A DNA stretch of 7,370 nt from an uncultured Marinilabiliales bacterium (GTDB lineage Bacteria > Bacteroidota > Bacteroidia > Bacteroidales > BM520): NCBI GenBank assembly GCA_937877575.1, contig CALFIZ010000223.1, positions 1 to 7,370 of the forward strand, read 5' to 3'. The translations under genes and the position numbers were made by a program. Shown piece after piece: positions 1 through 6,600 of this stretch. The notes under the pieces were generated by a model that made no database searches, had not been told where the DNA came from, and saw only the letters and a program-made list of their open reading frames with translations. Position 1 is the first letter of the stretch, and the number at the start of each line of letters is the position of its first letter.

Positions 1-1358
1 TCTTCATTTGCAGCGGCTGTTTCCTTCGGTTTGGTCTGACTGTTGTCTTGGACTGCTTTCGTCTGGTCAGCCTTTTTTTGAGATTCGGCTTTTTTGTCGG
101 CAGCGGCAAGTTTGGCAGCCTCTTTGTCAAGTTTCAGTTGGTAGAGGGAATCCGCCCTGTGCTTTTTTGAGGCAACGTTTTCGTCGGGTTTGATGTCCAA
201 TGCCATGGAATAGTATCTTGAGGCATTTTCATAGTCTTTGGAAGCGTAAGCGTCTTTTGCCATGTCAACGAAATTGTCGAAATTCATATCATCGATTTGT
301 CGCTGCGTGAGGATGGAATCAACCATGGCCTTTTGTGACAGGAATAATGAATCCTGGGGTAGGAGGGCAAGGCCTTTCTGAATGTGGGACTGTGCGGTCA
401 CGAACTGTTTTGCTGCGATTGTCTCGCTGATGTTGGTTCTGATGGTGGCTATTTCGTTTGCTTTGGCGTTTTGAGTGTCGATTGCGTTGTTGATTTTATT
501 AATCATCGTACGCGGGTATTCTTCTGTAGGTTTGTATGTCAGTGCCTCCGAGAAGAATTCTTTTGCCGCCTCGTAAGCTTGTTGCATGAATGCCGAATCG
601 CCGTTGTTTATGGCTGTGAGATAGCTTGTTTCAAGTTGGGCTGCATCCGTCTGCATTTTCAAGATATCATTCAGTTTGTTTTTAGGATATGCTTCGTTTG
701 GCTGCAGGTCCAGAGCTTTCTGATAATAGACTTTAGCCTGTTCGAGATCATTGTTTGCCATAAATCTGTCGGCATAGAAGATGTTGTCATCGTATTCTTT
801 CTGCGAAGCATTTTTCTTAACCATTATATCATCTATTTCTACGATGCGGTTTGAGGAATGTGCATCACCCGGCTTGATTACGAGAGCATCCTTATATGTT
901 TTTTTGGCCATTTCGTAATCCTGGTTTTCGTAGTATTTGTCGGCAGTTGCTATGATGTTGTCAAAGCGTTTGTCCACATTCGGATCGGTAATGAACTGGC
1001 TTAAATCCCTAAGTTTGGTTTTTGGGAAGTTGGCATCCGGTTTAATCAGAAGAGCCGCATTGAAACAGATGTATGCAAGTTCGTAGTTTTCGTTTTTGTT
1101 TGCATTGTTGCCGTCAAGGATACATTTTTGGAACTGGTCGTTGGCGAAGGTTGCGTCCGACAGTTTTTTTTGGATTTCTTCAATTCGCTTTGATATTCTG
1201 CCGTCGGGATTGTCAATGTTGCTGTATATGAACAATGATTCGGCGAATTTGTCATCTTTGTAGAGATCATCGGCTTTGTTTACGTCTGTCAGCATTGTCT
1301 GGGCGCAAACTGACAATCCTGCTGCCATTGCTAAGATTATTATGAGTAATTTTTTCAT
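1..1358 (-). CDS. Secreted TPR-like repeat protein, C-terminus cut by window edge
   Basis: Open from the ATG at 1358 down to base 1 (452 codons plus two bases, no stop), so the C-terminus is missing. Residues 1-19 form a signal peptide: two lysines, a hydrophobic core, then Val-Cys-Ala before Gln20, typical of signal peptidase I cleavage in Bacteroidetes. Cys18 is not in a good lipobox because Val precedes it. The mature part is at least six units of about 55-61 residues (roughly 71-131, 132-188, 189-243, 244-301, 302-357, 358-413). Each holds a TPR-like helix pair ending in a motif such as YYQKALDLQP, often followed by YP or FP and a lysine-rich helix. From about residue 408 the chain becomes a Lys/Ala/Glu/Gln-rich linker, suggesting a further domain beyond the edge. 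It starts 19 bases after the lolD stop, so it is probably the operon's last visible gene. The likely role is a periplasmic or envelope scaffold; no specific function is recognised. Confidence 0.85.
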   Translation of the reverse strand, partial: MKKLLIIILAMAAGLSVCAQTMLTDVNKADDLYKDDKFAESLFIYSNIDNPDGRISKRIEEIQKKLSDATFANDQFQKCILDGNNANKNENYELAYICFNAALLIKPDANFPKTKLRDLSQFITDPNVDKRFDNIIATADKYYENQDYEMAKKTYKDALVIKPGDAHSSNRIVEIDDIMVKKNASQKEYDDNIFYADRFMANNDLEQAKVYYQKALDLQPNEAYPKNKLNDILKMQTDAAQLETSYLTAINNGDSAFMQQAYEAAKEFFSEALTYKPTEEYPRTMINKINNAIDTQNAKANEIATIRTNISETIAAKQFVTAQSHIQKGLALLPQDSLFLSQKAMVDSILTQRQIDDMNFDNFVDMAKDAYASKDYENASRYYSMALDIKPDENVASKKHRADSLYQLKLDKEAAKLAAADKKAESQKKADQTKAVQDNSQTKPKETAAANE

Positions 1359-1377
1359 TTTCAATAAGTTGACTGTT

Positions 1378-2040
1378 TTAACGGACTATGTTTCCGTCTA
1401 TCATTGTAAGTCTGGTGTCGGCCATTTGTGCGAATGATTCGTTATGAGTTACGATAACGCATGTTATCCCGATTTCATCTCGGAGGGTGAAAAAGAGTTT
1501 GTGCAGTTCTGCCGCGTTTTCCGAGTCGAGGTTGCCCGACGGTTCGTCTGCAAGAATGATTTCAGGTGAGTTGATGAGGGCACGGGCGACTGCCACGCGT
1601 TGTTGTTCCCCGCCTGACAGTTCCGAAGGCTTATGTTCGGCCCGGTGTTCCATCGACAGCATTTCGAGGAGCTGCATTGCTTTTGTCTCTGCCGCCTTTT
1701 TGCTTTTGCCTGCAATATATGCCGGAATGCAGACATTCTCCAATGCCGTGAATTCAGCAAGCAGATGGTGGAACTGAAATATAAAACCGATGTTTTTGTT
1801 TCTGAATTCCGACAGTTTCTTGTCGTTGAATTTGAAAACATCGGTTCCATTATATGTGACAGTGCCCTTGTCGGGACGGTCGAGAGTGCCGATAATGTGC
1901 AGGAGCGTGGATTTTCCTGCTCCCGATGCTCCAACCAGGGAAATAATTTCATGAGGATGTATTTCGAGGTCAATGCCTTTCAGCACATGAAGGTTGCCGT
2001 AGCTTTTATTGATGCCTGTCAGCTTTATTATCGATTCCAT
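1378..2040 (-). CDS. lolD: LolD-like ABC transporter ATP-binding protein
   Basis: A 220-residue ABC ATPase with every core motif intact: Walker A G37-ASGAGKS-T45, Q-loop Gln89, signature LSGGEQQR at 141-148, Walker B IILADE at 161-166, D-loop SGNLD at 168-172 and H-loop His199. The stretch after the Q-loop (FQFHHLL, then FTALENV, residues 88-103) is characteristic of LolD, the ATPase that powers release of outer-membrane lipoproteins from the inner membrane to LolA. The length matches LolD and MacB-type domains. No membrane permease (LolC/E-like) is adjacent, so it must pair with a permease encoded elsewhere; this leaves open another member of the LolD/MacB/FtsE group. The start codon lies 5 bases after the xseB stop, and the stop is 19 bases before the secreted repeat protein, so it is co-transcribed with xseAB. 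Family assignment is firm; the exact substrate is inferred. Confidence 0.9.
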   Translation of the reverse strand: MESIIKLTGINKSYGNLHVLKGIDLEIHPHEIISLVGASGAGKSTLLHIIGTLDRPDKGTVTYNGTDVFKFNDKKLSEFRNKNIGFIFQFHHLLAEFTALENVCIPAYIAGKSKKAAETKAMQLLEMLSMEHRAEHKPSELSGGEQQRVAVARALINSPEIILADEPSGNLDSENAAELHKLFFTLRDEIGITCVIVTHNESFAQMADTRLTMIDGNIVR

Positions 2041-2045
2041 TTATA

Positions 2046-2249
2046 TTACATGGTTTTGAATTGCTCGAGTATCTTTTTGCTTTCCTCTTCGGTAAGCTTC
2101 AGTTTGTCTCGACAGATTTTGATTAGGTCGCTTGCGCGTTTGAGCTTTTCCGTCAGTTCATCTACACCAATGGCGTTGTCTTCCATGCTCTGATATATGT
2201 CGTTGAGTTCTTTTAATGCTGTTTCGTAGGTAATTTTATTTTCTTTCAT
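2046..2249 (-). CDS. xseB: Exodeoxyribonuclease VII small subunit
   Basis: A 67-residue, almost wholly helical and highly charged protein, close to the usual 60-80 residues of XseB. It shows the family pattern: an N-terminal segment YETALKELNDI, a central stretch ending in ELTEKLKRASDLIKIC, and a Lys/Glu-rich C-terminus. XseB coats the long helical arms of XseA to form exonuclease VII, which degrades single-stranded DNA from both ends into oligonucleotides. Its ATG overlaps the last 14 bases of xseA in a different frame, consistent with coupled translation of the two subunits. Identification rests on both its sequence and its position directly after xseA. Confidence 0.92.
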   Translation of the reverse strand: MKENKITYETALKELNDIYQSMEDNAIGVDELTEKLKRASDLIKICRDKLKLTEEESKKILEQFKTM

Positions 2250-3564
2250 CAGATTTTATTTTAGTTGTTTTACTTTCTATTCTTCCGTTATATAATTGAG
2301 TTTCAATGATGTCACCTTCCTTGATGCAGTCAATGCCGGTTATTGCTTTCCCGTTGAGATATGAAATGCTGTATCCTCTTTTCAAGATGTTTACAGGGCT
2401 GAGCAGTTTTATGGCTGCTTCGTACTTGTCAAGTTCCATCTTTTCGGAGTTCAGTTTCATTGTGACATTTTTTGATATGTTATCAACGATTCTGGTAAGA
2501 TTATTATTGTAAGTTGTCAGTTTTAACAGTACATATTTTGTCATGTTGTCACCCGTGCGTGTGAGCAGATTGTTGTTGTAGGCTGTTATTGCTGAGGGTT
2601 TTGTGCAGATAAGTGATGCGATGTTGTTGAGGTTGTTCTTGAAATAGTCTATTTGGCGGGACGTAAATTTTATGATGTTGTCCTGCAGCATATTGAGAGC
2701 TTCTTCAAATCTTGCAAAACCAGACAGTACGAAATTCGCGGCTTCTGTAGGGGTTTTCATCCTGGCAGCCGAAACCATGTCGGCGACAGAGGTGTCGGTG
2801 GAGTGTCCGATTCCTGTGATGACCGGAATCGGGAATGTTGCTATTTCGTAGGCGAGCTCGTAGCTGTCATAGCAGTTCATGTCTATGTCGCCTCCGCCTC
2901 CTCTTATGAGGATGACGGCATCGAAACTGTCGGAGTTCATCTTTATTTCCTCGAGGGCGGCAATTTGTGACGAGACTGCAATATTGCCTTGAAGCACAGC
3001 ATTGTATAGCTTTGTGAAAACTGAATATTGATTGGCGTATTCACCTATTGTCTGCATGAAATCGTTGTATCCTTTACTGCTGTCTGCCGAAATTATTGCG
3101 AGTTTTTGCAGGAGCAGCGGCATCGGAATGCTTTTGTTCAAATCCATCACCCCTTCTTCGGCAAGTCGGTCAATAGTATGCTGCTTTTCGTAAGCTAAAG
3201 CACCTATGGTGTATGCCGGGTCGATATCCATGACCATCAGGGAAAGTCCATAGACAGGTGAATATGTTACCTGGACTTGGAGCAGCAGTTGCATACCCGA
3301 GGCTATTTCGGTGTGCGTGATTCGTCTGAATTTGGCTGAAAGGACACTGTAAACATCTTTCCATATTATTCCGCGCATCTGGGCATTGATTTTGGAGCCT
3401 TCCTTCTCAACAAGTTCAGGATAACAATGCCCCGATGAGGTGGCACAGTTTAGTTTCACCAACTCTGCCTTCACCCAGTACAAGGTGTTCATCTCTGTGG
3501 CTATCGTTCTCTGTATTAATGTGGTGAGTTCCTTGAGCGACAATATGTTTTTAATGTTGGACAT
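2236..3564 (-). CDS. xseA: Exodeoxyribonuclease VII large subunit
   Basis: 442 residues from the preferred ATG at 3564; an in-frame ATG at 3594 would add 10. Using the 442-residue numbering, residues 25-115 form the N-terminal OB-fold that binds single-stranded DNA, including GHCYPELVEK at 45-54. The catalytic core includes RGGGGDIDM (about 221-229), PVITGIGHSTDTSVADMV (247-264) and RMKTPTEAA (268-276), the XseA family signatures with the conserved GH and D residues. A helical arm follows (about 285-385) that carries a short internal repeat, then the C-terminal SPVNILKRGYSI segment (389-400) typical of the family. With XseB it forms exonuclease VII in the cytoplasm, acting in DNA repair and mutagenesis. 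The 3564 start is chosen because the 3594 ATG lies upstream of the putative leftward -7 box, and because the protein then begins MSNIKNILSLKELT, close to the OB-fold. Confidence 0.93.
   Translation of the reverse strand: MSNIKNILSLKELTTLIQRTIATEMNTLYWVKAELVKLNCATSSGHCYPELVEKEGSKINAQMRGIIWKDVYSVLSAKFRRITHTEIASGMQLLLQVQVTYSPVYGLSLMVMDIDPAYTIGALAYEKQHTIDRLAEEGVMDLNKSIPMPLLLQKLAIISADSSKGYNDFMQTIGEYANQYSVFTKLYNAVLQGNIAVSSQIAALEEIKMNSDSFDAVILIRGGGGDIDMNCYDSYELAYEIATFPIPVITGIGHSTDTSVADMVSAARMKTPTEAANFVLSGFARFEEALNMLQDNIIKFTSRQIDYFKNNLNNIASLICTKPSAITAYNNNLLTRTGDNMTKYVLLKLTTYNNNLTRIVDNISKNVTMKLNSEKMELDKYEAAIKLLSPVNILKRGYSISYLNGKAITGIDCIKEGDIIETQLYNGRIESKTTKIKSDERK
2452..2586 (-). repeat. Tandem 22-23 residue repeat within XseA arm
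   Basis: Two adjacent coding units in xseA specify similar peptides: TAYNNNLLTRTGDNMTKY continuing to KL, then TTYNNNLTRIVDNISKN continuing to KL (residues 327-349 and 350-371 in the 442-residue numbering), with a one-residue gap. The DNA is also partly similar, e.g. the TAC-AAC/AAT-rich starts. It lies in the long helical arm that XseB binds. Confidence 0.6.
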
Positions 3565-3579
3565 AATCAATATTTTGTA

Positions 3580-3589
3580 TGCAAAGTTA
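3580..3589 (-). promoter_or_regulatory. Putative -7 promoter box for xseA operon
   Basis: Read on the minus strand this is TAACTTTGCA, matching the Bacteroidetes primary sigma -7 consensus TAnnTTTG with a GCA-like extension. Seventeen bases separate the G of TTTG from the ATG at 3564, implying a very short leader. No good TTTG -33 element lies at 19-21 bases upstream, so support comes from the -7 box and its position. Confidence 0.6.
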
Positions 3590-3602
3590 ATCAAAAAAAT
3601 AT

Positions 3603-3612
3603 TACTTTTGCA
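3603..3612 (+). promoter_or_regulatory. Putative -7 promoter box for cca operon
   Basis: TACTTTTGCA matches the Bacteroidetes -7 consensus TAnnTTTG. The G of TTTG is 17 bases ahead of the cca ATG at 3628, the same distance as in the divergent xseA promoter. A TTTG at 3574-3577 lies 25 bases upstream, somewhat too far for a standard -33 box. The expected -33 region falls on the oppositely oriented xseA -7 box. Confidence 0.62.
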
Positions 3613-3627
3613 CTACAATTATGACTT

Positions 3628-5130
3628 ATGACACAGATAAATCTTCTTGAGATAAATAATATTTTCCAAGTGCTTAAGGAGTCTGTTGAAGAACTTGACG
3701 TCCGAGCTTACGTAATCGGTGGATACGTGCGTGATTATTTCCTGCAGCGCCCTTCGAGTGACATCGATATTGTATGTATCGGTAGCGGCATCCAACTGTC
3801 TGAGGTTTTCGCTTCAAAGGTCAACAGCGTCAGAACTGCCCATTACAGACATTTCGGAACTGCAATGGTGCGTTGTAACTTCGAAGGTGTTGAATATCAG
3901 GTTGAATTTGTGGGTGCAAGAAAGGAGTCATACAACAGGAATTCACGCAAACCAATTGTCGAAATCGGTACACTTGAAGAAGATCAGAGTCGTAGGGATT
4001 TCACAATCAATGCGCTGACTATATCACTCAATGCCGACAACTTCGGTGAACTTATCGATCCGTTCAATGGTATCCGTGACCTTAATGATGGAATAATAAG
4101 AACCCCCCTTGACCCGGATATCACCTATTCCGATGACCCGCTGCGAATGATGAGAGCCGTAAGATTCGCGACACAACTCGGATTCTCAATCGAAAACTCT
4201 TCTTTGGAAGCCATATCGAGGAATGTTGACCGTATTTCGATAGTGTCTATGGAACGTATTGTGGATGAACTGAATAAGATAATACTTGCCCCACGTCCTT
4301 CCACGGGCTTTCTTATGCTCGATGAGACAGGGTTGCTTAGATATATTCTTCCTGAAATGTTGAAACTCAAGGGAATAGACAATATTAACGGTAAAGCCCA
4401 TAAAGATGTGTTCTATCATACTCTGAAGGTTCTTGACAATGTCGCTGAAAAGTCCGACAACCTTTGGCTGAGATGGGCTGCTATCTTACATGATATCGCA
4501 AAACCTGACACTAAGAGATTTGATGAAACCAACGGATGGTCGTTTCATGGGCATGAGGTGGTGGGCGCCCGCAAAGTGGCGCAGATTTTCCCGCGACTTA
4601 AACTGCCGACAAACGAGAAGATGAAATATGTCCAGAAAATGGTTTCCCTGCATCTCCGTCCGCAAGTGCTTTCATCCGAATTCGTCACTGATTCTGCTGT
4701 CCGCCGACTCATTTTCGATGCAGGCGAAGATATTGATGATTTGATGCTCCTCTGCAATGCCGACATTACTTCTGCCAATGAACAGAAGATTAAGATGTAC
4801 AAAGAACACTTCAATCTCGTTGAACAGAAAATCAAGGAGTTAGAGAAAAAGGATTTTTTGAGAACCTGGCAGCCGCCTATCAAAGGTGAACATATTATGC
4901 GGACTTTCGGACTTGAACCTTGCAAGGATGTCGGTGTGATTAAAAATGCAGTCAAAGATGCTATTCTTGACGGCCAATGCGATAATTCCTTTGAAGCTGC
5001 ATTCCAGTATATGCTTGACATCGCTAAAACGAGAGGCTTGGAGCCTGTCAGCTTTGAAGTACTGAATGATTATAGAAACAATAAAGAAAATAATAATGAA
5101 AACTTACATACTACGGATAGTCTGCAATGA
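3628..5130 (+). CDS. cca: CCA tRNA nucleotidyltransferase with HD domain
   Basis: A 500-residue class II nucleotidyltransferase that adds or repairs the 3' CCA end of tRNA using CTP and ATP. Residues 1-135 are the catalytic head: GGYVRD at 31-36, the metal-binding pair Asp45/Asp47 in SDIDIV, and RRDFTINAL at 122-130. Residues 161-181 carry the DPLRMMRAVRFA region and 208-215 the ERIVDELN helix, both part of the RNA/nucleotide-binding neck. An HD phosphohydrolase-type domain follows, with His264, His288-Asp289 in ILHDIAKP, His307/His309 and Asp379. A C-terminal segment QPPIKGEHIM (about 415-424) leads to the tail found in this family. A poly(A) polymerase cannot be excluded from motifs alone, but this length and HD arrangement fit the Bacteroidetes CCA enzyme. 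It is the first gene of a plus-strand operon; its 3' end overlaps the next gene by 35 bases. Confidence 0.93.
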   Translation: MTQINLLEINNIFQVLKESVEELDVRAYVIGGYVRDYFLQRPSSDIDIVCIGSGIQLSEVFASKVNSVRTAHYRHFGTAMVRCNFEGVEYQVEFVGARKESYNRNSRKPIVEIGTLEEDQSRRDFTINALTISLNADNFGELIDPFNGIRDLNDGIIRTPLDPDITYSDDPLRMMRAVRFATQLGFSIENSSLEAISRNVDRISIVSMERIVDELNKIILAPRPSTGFLMLDETGLLRYILPEMLKLKGIDNINGKAHKDVFYHTLKVLDNVAEKSDNLWLRWAAILHDIAKPDTKRFDETNGWSFHGHEVVGARKVAQIFPRLKLPTNEKMKYVQKMVSLHLRPQVLSSEFVTDSAVRRLIFDAGEDIDDLMLLCNADITSANEQKIKMYKEHFNLVEQKIKELEKKDFLRTWQPPIKGEHIMRTFGLEPCKDVGVIKNAVKDAILDGQCDNSFEAAFQYMLDIAKTRGLEPVSFEVLNDYRNNKENNNENLHTTDSLQ

Positions 5131-5707
5131 TGTCGATGATTTTTTGAGAGATGTCGAAATCCTTGGAAACCAGACGTTTCTAGAACTCCATTCATTTCTT
5201 GTTGATGTTTGCGGCTTCCGTGACAACGAACTTGCCTCCTTCTATTTGAGCAATGAATTCTGGGTTAAGGAAGAGGAAATATCATTGATTGACATGATGA
5301 TAGATGATGATGACATGGAAGAACTGCAGCGTGAAAACGATGAATATATCATGATGATGCCTACCAGAACTATGGGCGACACCAAAATAGGGGATGTGAT
5401 TACCCATACCGGTCAGAAAATGGTTTATGAATATGACTTCATGAATCCGATAACATTGTTTATAGAATGCATGGAAATTGCTGATAAAAACGATGACGAC
5501 CTGCCGTGTTGTCTGCAAAGCGAAGGTGACCTCGAGGATCTTATTGAGACCAAACGCGCTCAGAAGATGGAAATTGATTTCGATGATATCGATGAAGATA
5601 AAGTTGCAGGTCTTGATGACGATGACTATTATGACGGAGATTCCGATGAGGATTTTGACGACGGCTATAATGATATAACTGATGTCGATACCGATTACAA
5701 CTACTAA
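5096..5707 (+). CDS. Acidic pRiA4b ORF-3-like (IS1096 TnpR-like) protein
   Basis: 203 residues from the ATG at 5096; an in-frame ATG at 5066 would add 10. The 5096 start is preferred because it gives MKTYILRI, the usual beta-strand opening of the plasmid pRiA4b ORF-3 family, and a smaller overlap with cca. Residues 1-125 look like that domain: an early strand, the helix FLELHSFLVDVCGF at 28-41, then KIGDVITH (97-104) and MVYEYDFMNPITLFIE (109-124), which matches the family's Y-x-YDF motif. Residues 160-203 form a strongly acidic tail with many Asp residues in DDIDEDK, LDDDDYYD and SDEDFDDG. Members are often named after IS1096 or a plasmid, but there is no transposase or terminal repeat here, so this is a chromosomal gene. 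The biochemical function is unknown. It sits between two tRNA-processing genes and overlaps both (35 bp with cca, 26 bp with miaA), which implies coupled translation. Confidence 0.8.
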   Translation: MKTYILRIVCNDVDDFLRDVEILGNQTFLELHSFLVDVCGFRDNELASFYLSNEFWVKEEEISLIDMMIDDDDMEELQRENDEYIMMMPTRTMGDTKIGDVITHTGQKMVYEYDFMNPITLFIECMEIADKNDDDLPCCLQSEGDLEDLIETKRAQKMEIDFDDIDEDKVAGLDDDDYYDGDSDEDFDDGYNDITDVDTDYNY

Positions 5708-6599
5708 AAACAAGAATCTCATTGTCATTGCCGGTCCAACTGCATCCGGTAAAACCTCTCTTGCAATACGGCTTGCACAATCTCTTAACACTGAAATAGT
5801 TTCAGCCGATTCACGTCAGTTCTACAAGGAACTGAATATCGGAACTGCCAAACCAGCACCACAAGAACTTGCCGCAGCAAAACATCATTTTATCGGACAC
5901 CTTTCCGTTAATGACAGGTATGATGTGTCACGCTATGAAACCGATGCCATAGCCCTGCTCGACAAACTGTTTCAAACTCACGACAATGTGATACTGTGCG
6001 GCGGGTCCGGACTATATATTGATGCCGTAACCAAGGGTATTGATGCACTTCCTGACCCTGACCCGAAAATCAGAGCTTCACTAAAAAAACTTCTTGAAAC
6101 CCAGGGCATTGCAGCGTTGCAGGACGAACTGAAAAGAGTTGACCCCGAATATTATGAAACCGTGGATTTGTCGAATCCTATAAGACTTATCCGCGCCATA
6201 GAGGTGTATTATACTGAAGGGAAAAGGTTTTCATCTTTGAGAAACGGTATTGATAAGGAACGTAATTTCAACATTGACAAATATTGCATCTCAATCCCGC
6301 GTGAACAACTTGTGGAAATAATAAACCTCCGTGTTGATGAGATGATGAAGCAGGGGCTGCTCGAAGAGGTTAAATCTTTGATTTCATTGAGAAACTTAAC
6401 TGCCCTTAATACAGTTGGTTACAAGGAGCTGTTTGAATACCTCGATGGGAAATGCACTTTGGATTCTGCTGTGGAAAAAATCAAAACCGACACACGGAGA
6501 TATGCAAAACGTCAGGTCACCTGGTTCAGACGCGACAATGAATACCAGTGGCTGCCTTCAGAAGAAATTTTTTTATTAATTTTGCAAAAATATCATTGA
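5682..6599 (+). CDS. miaA: tRNA dimethylallyltransferase
   Basis: A 305-residue enzyme of the usual length (about 300-315) that transfers a dimethylallyl group to N6 of A37 in tRNAs reading codons that begin with U. Motifs in order: P-loop GPTASGKT at 18-25, SADSRQFY at 41-48 (prenyl and tRNA recognition, with Asp43), GTAKP at 54-58, GGSGLYI at 107-113, NPIRLIRAIE at 165-174, TVGYKEL at 244-250 and TRRYAKRQVTWFRRD at 271-285. All catalytic landmarks look intact. The start ATG lies 26 bases inside the upstream acidic-protein gene, and no other early in-frame ATG exists, so the overlap is real if translation starts at ATG. The final codons (IFLLILQKYH) coincide with a putative -7 promoter box for the next gene. 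Confidence 0.96.
   Translation: MSIPITTTKNKNLIVIAGPTASGKTSLAIRLAQSLNTEIVSADSRQFYKELNIGTAKPAPQELAAAKHHFIGHLSVNDRYDVSRYETDAIALLDKLFQTHDNVILCGGSGLYIDAVTKGIDALPDPDPKIRASLKKLLETQGIAALQDELKRVDPEYYETVDLSNPIRLIRAIEVYYTEGKRFSSLRNGIDKERNFNIDKYCISIPREQLVEIINLRVDEMMKQGLLEEVKSLISLRNLTALNTVGYKELFEYLDGKCTLDSAVEKIKTDTRRYAKRQVTWFRRDNEYQWLPSEEIFLLILQKYH
6577..6586 (+). promoter_or_regulatory. Putative -7 promoter box inside the miaA 3' end
   Basis: TAATTTTGCA matches the Bacteroidetes TAnnTTTG box. Its TTTG ends 16 bases before the GTG at 6601, nearly the same spacing as the cca and xseA boxes. It suggests independent transcription of the radical SAM gene in addition to read-through from miaA. No clear -33 TTTG is seen, and AT-rich DNA yields such matches by chance (another lies at 7101-7108 inside the radical SAM gene). 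Confidence 0.45.
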
Positions 6600-6600
6600 T

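Noticed and set aside
384..854. A 156-codon plus-strand open frame rich in Cys and Phe
   Set aside because: It is antisense to the repeat-protein gene, which has coherent repeats and a signal peptide; the plus-strand peptide has no recognisable domain.
1303..1308. Cys18 of the repeat protein as a lipoprotein attachment site
   Set aside because: The preceding residues Leu-Ser-Val are a poor lipobox; Val-Cys-Ala before Gln fits signal peptidase I better.
1633..2193. A 186-codon plus-strand open frame
   Set aside because: It is antisense to lolD and xseB, both certain genes, and shows no motif.
3565..3594. The upstream in-frame ATG of xseA at 3594
   Set aside because: It lies upstream of the putative -7 box on the minus strand, so it would not be in a transcript started there.
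4545..5021. A 158-codon minus-strand open frame
   Set aside because: It lies opposite the HD and C-terminal part of cca, with a Ser/Arg-rich composition typical of a shadow frame.
5282..5791. A 169-codon minus-strand frame rich in Ile and Val that could mimic a membrane protein
   Set aside because: It is the complement of the Asp-rich tail (GAT/GAC codons read as ATC/GTC), so the hydrophobic pattern is a codon artefact.
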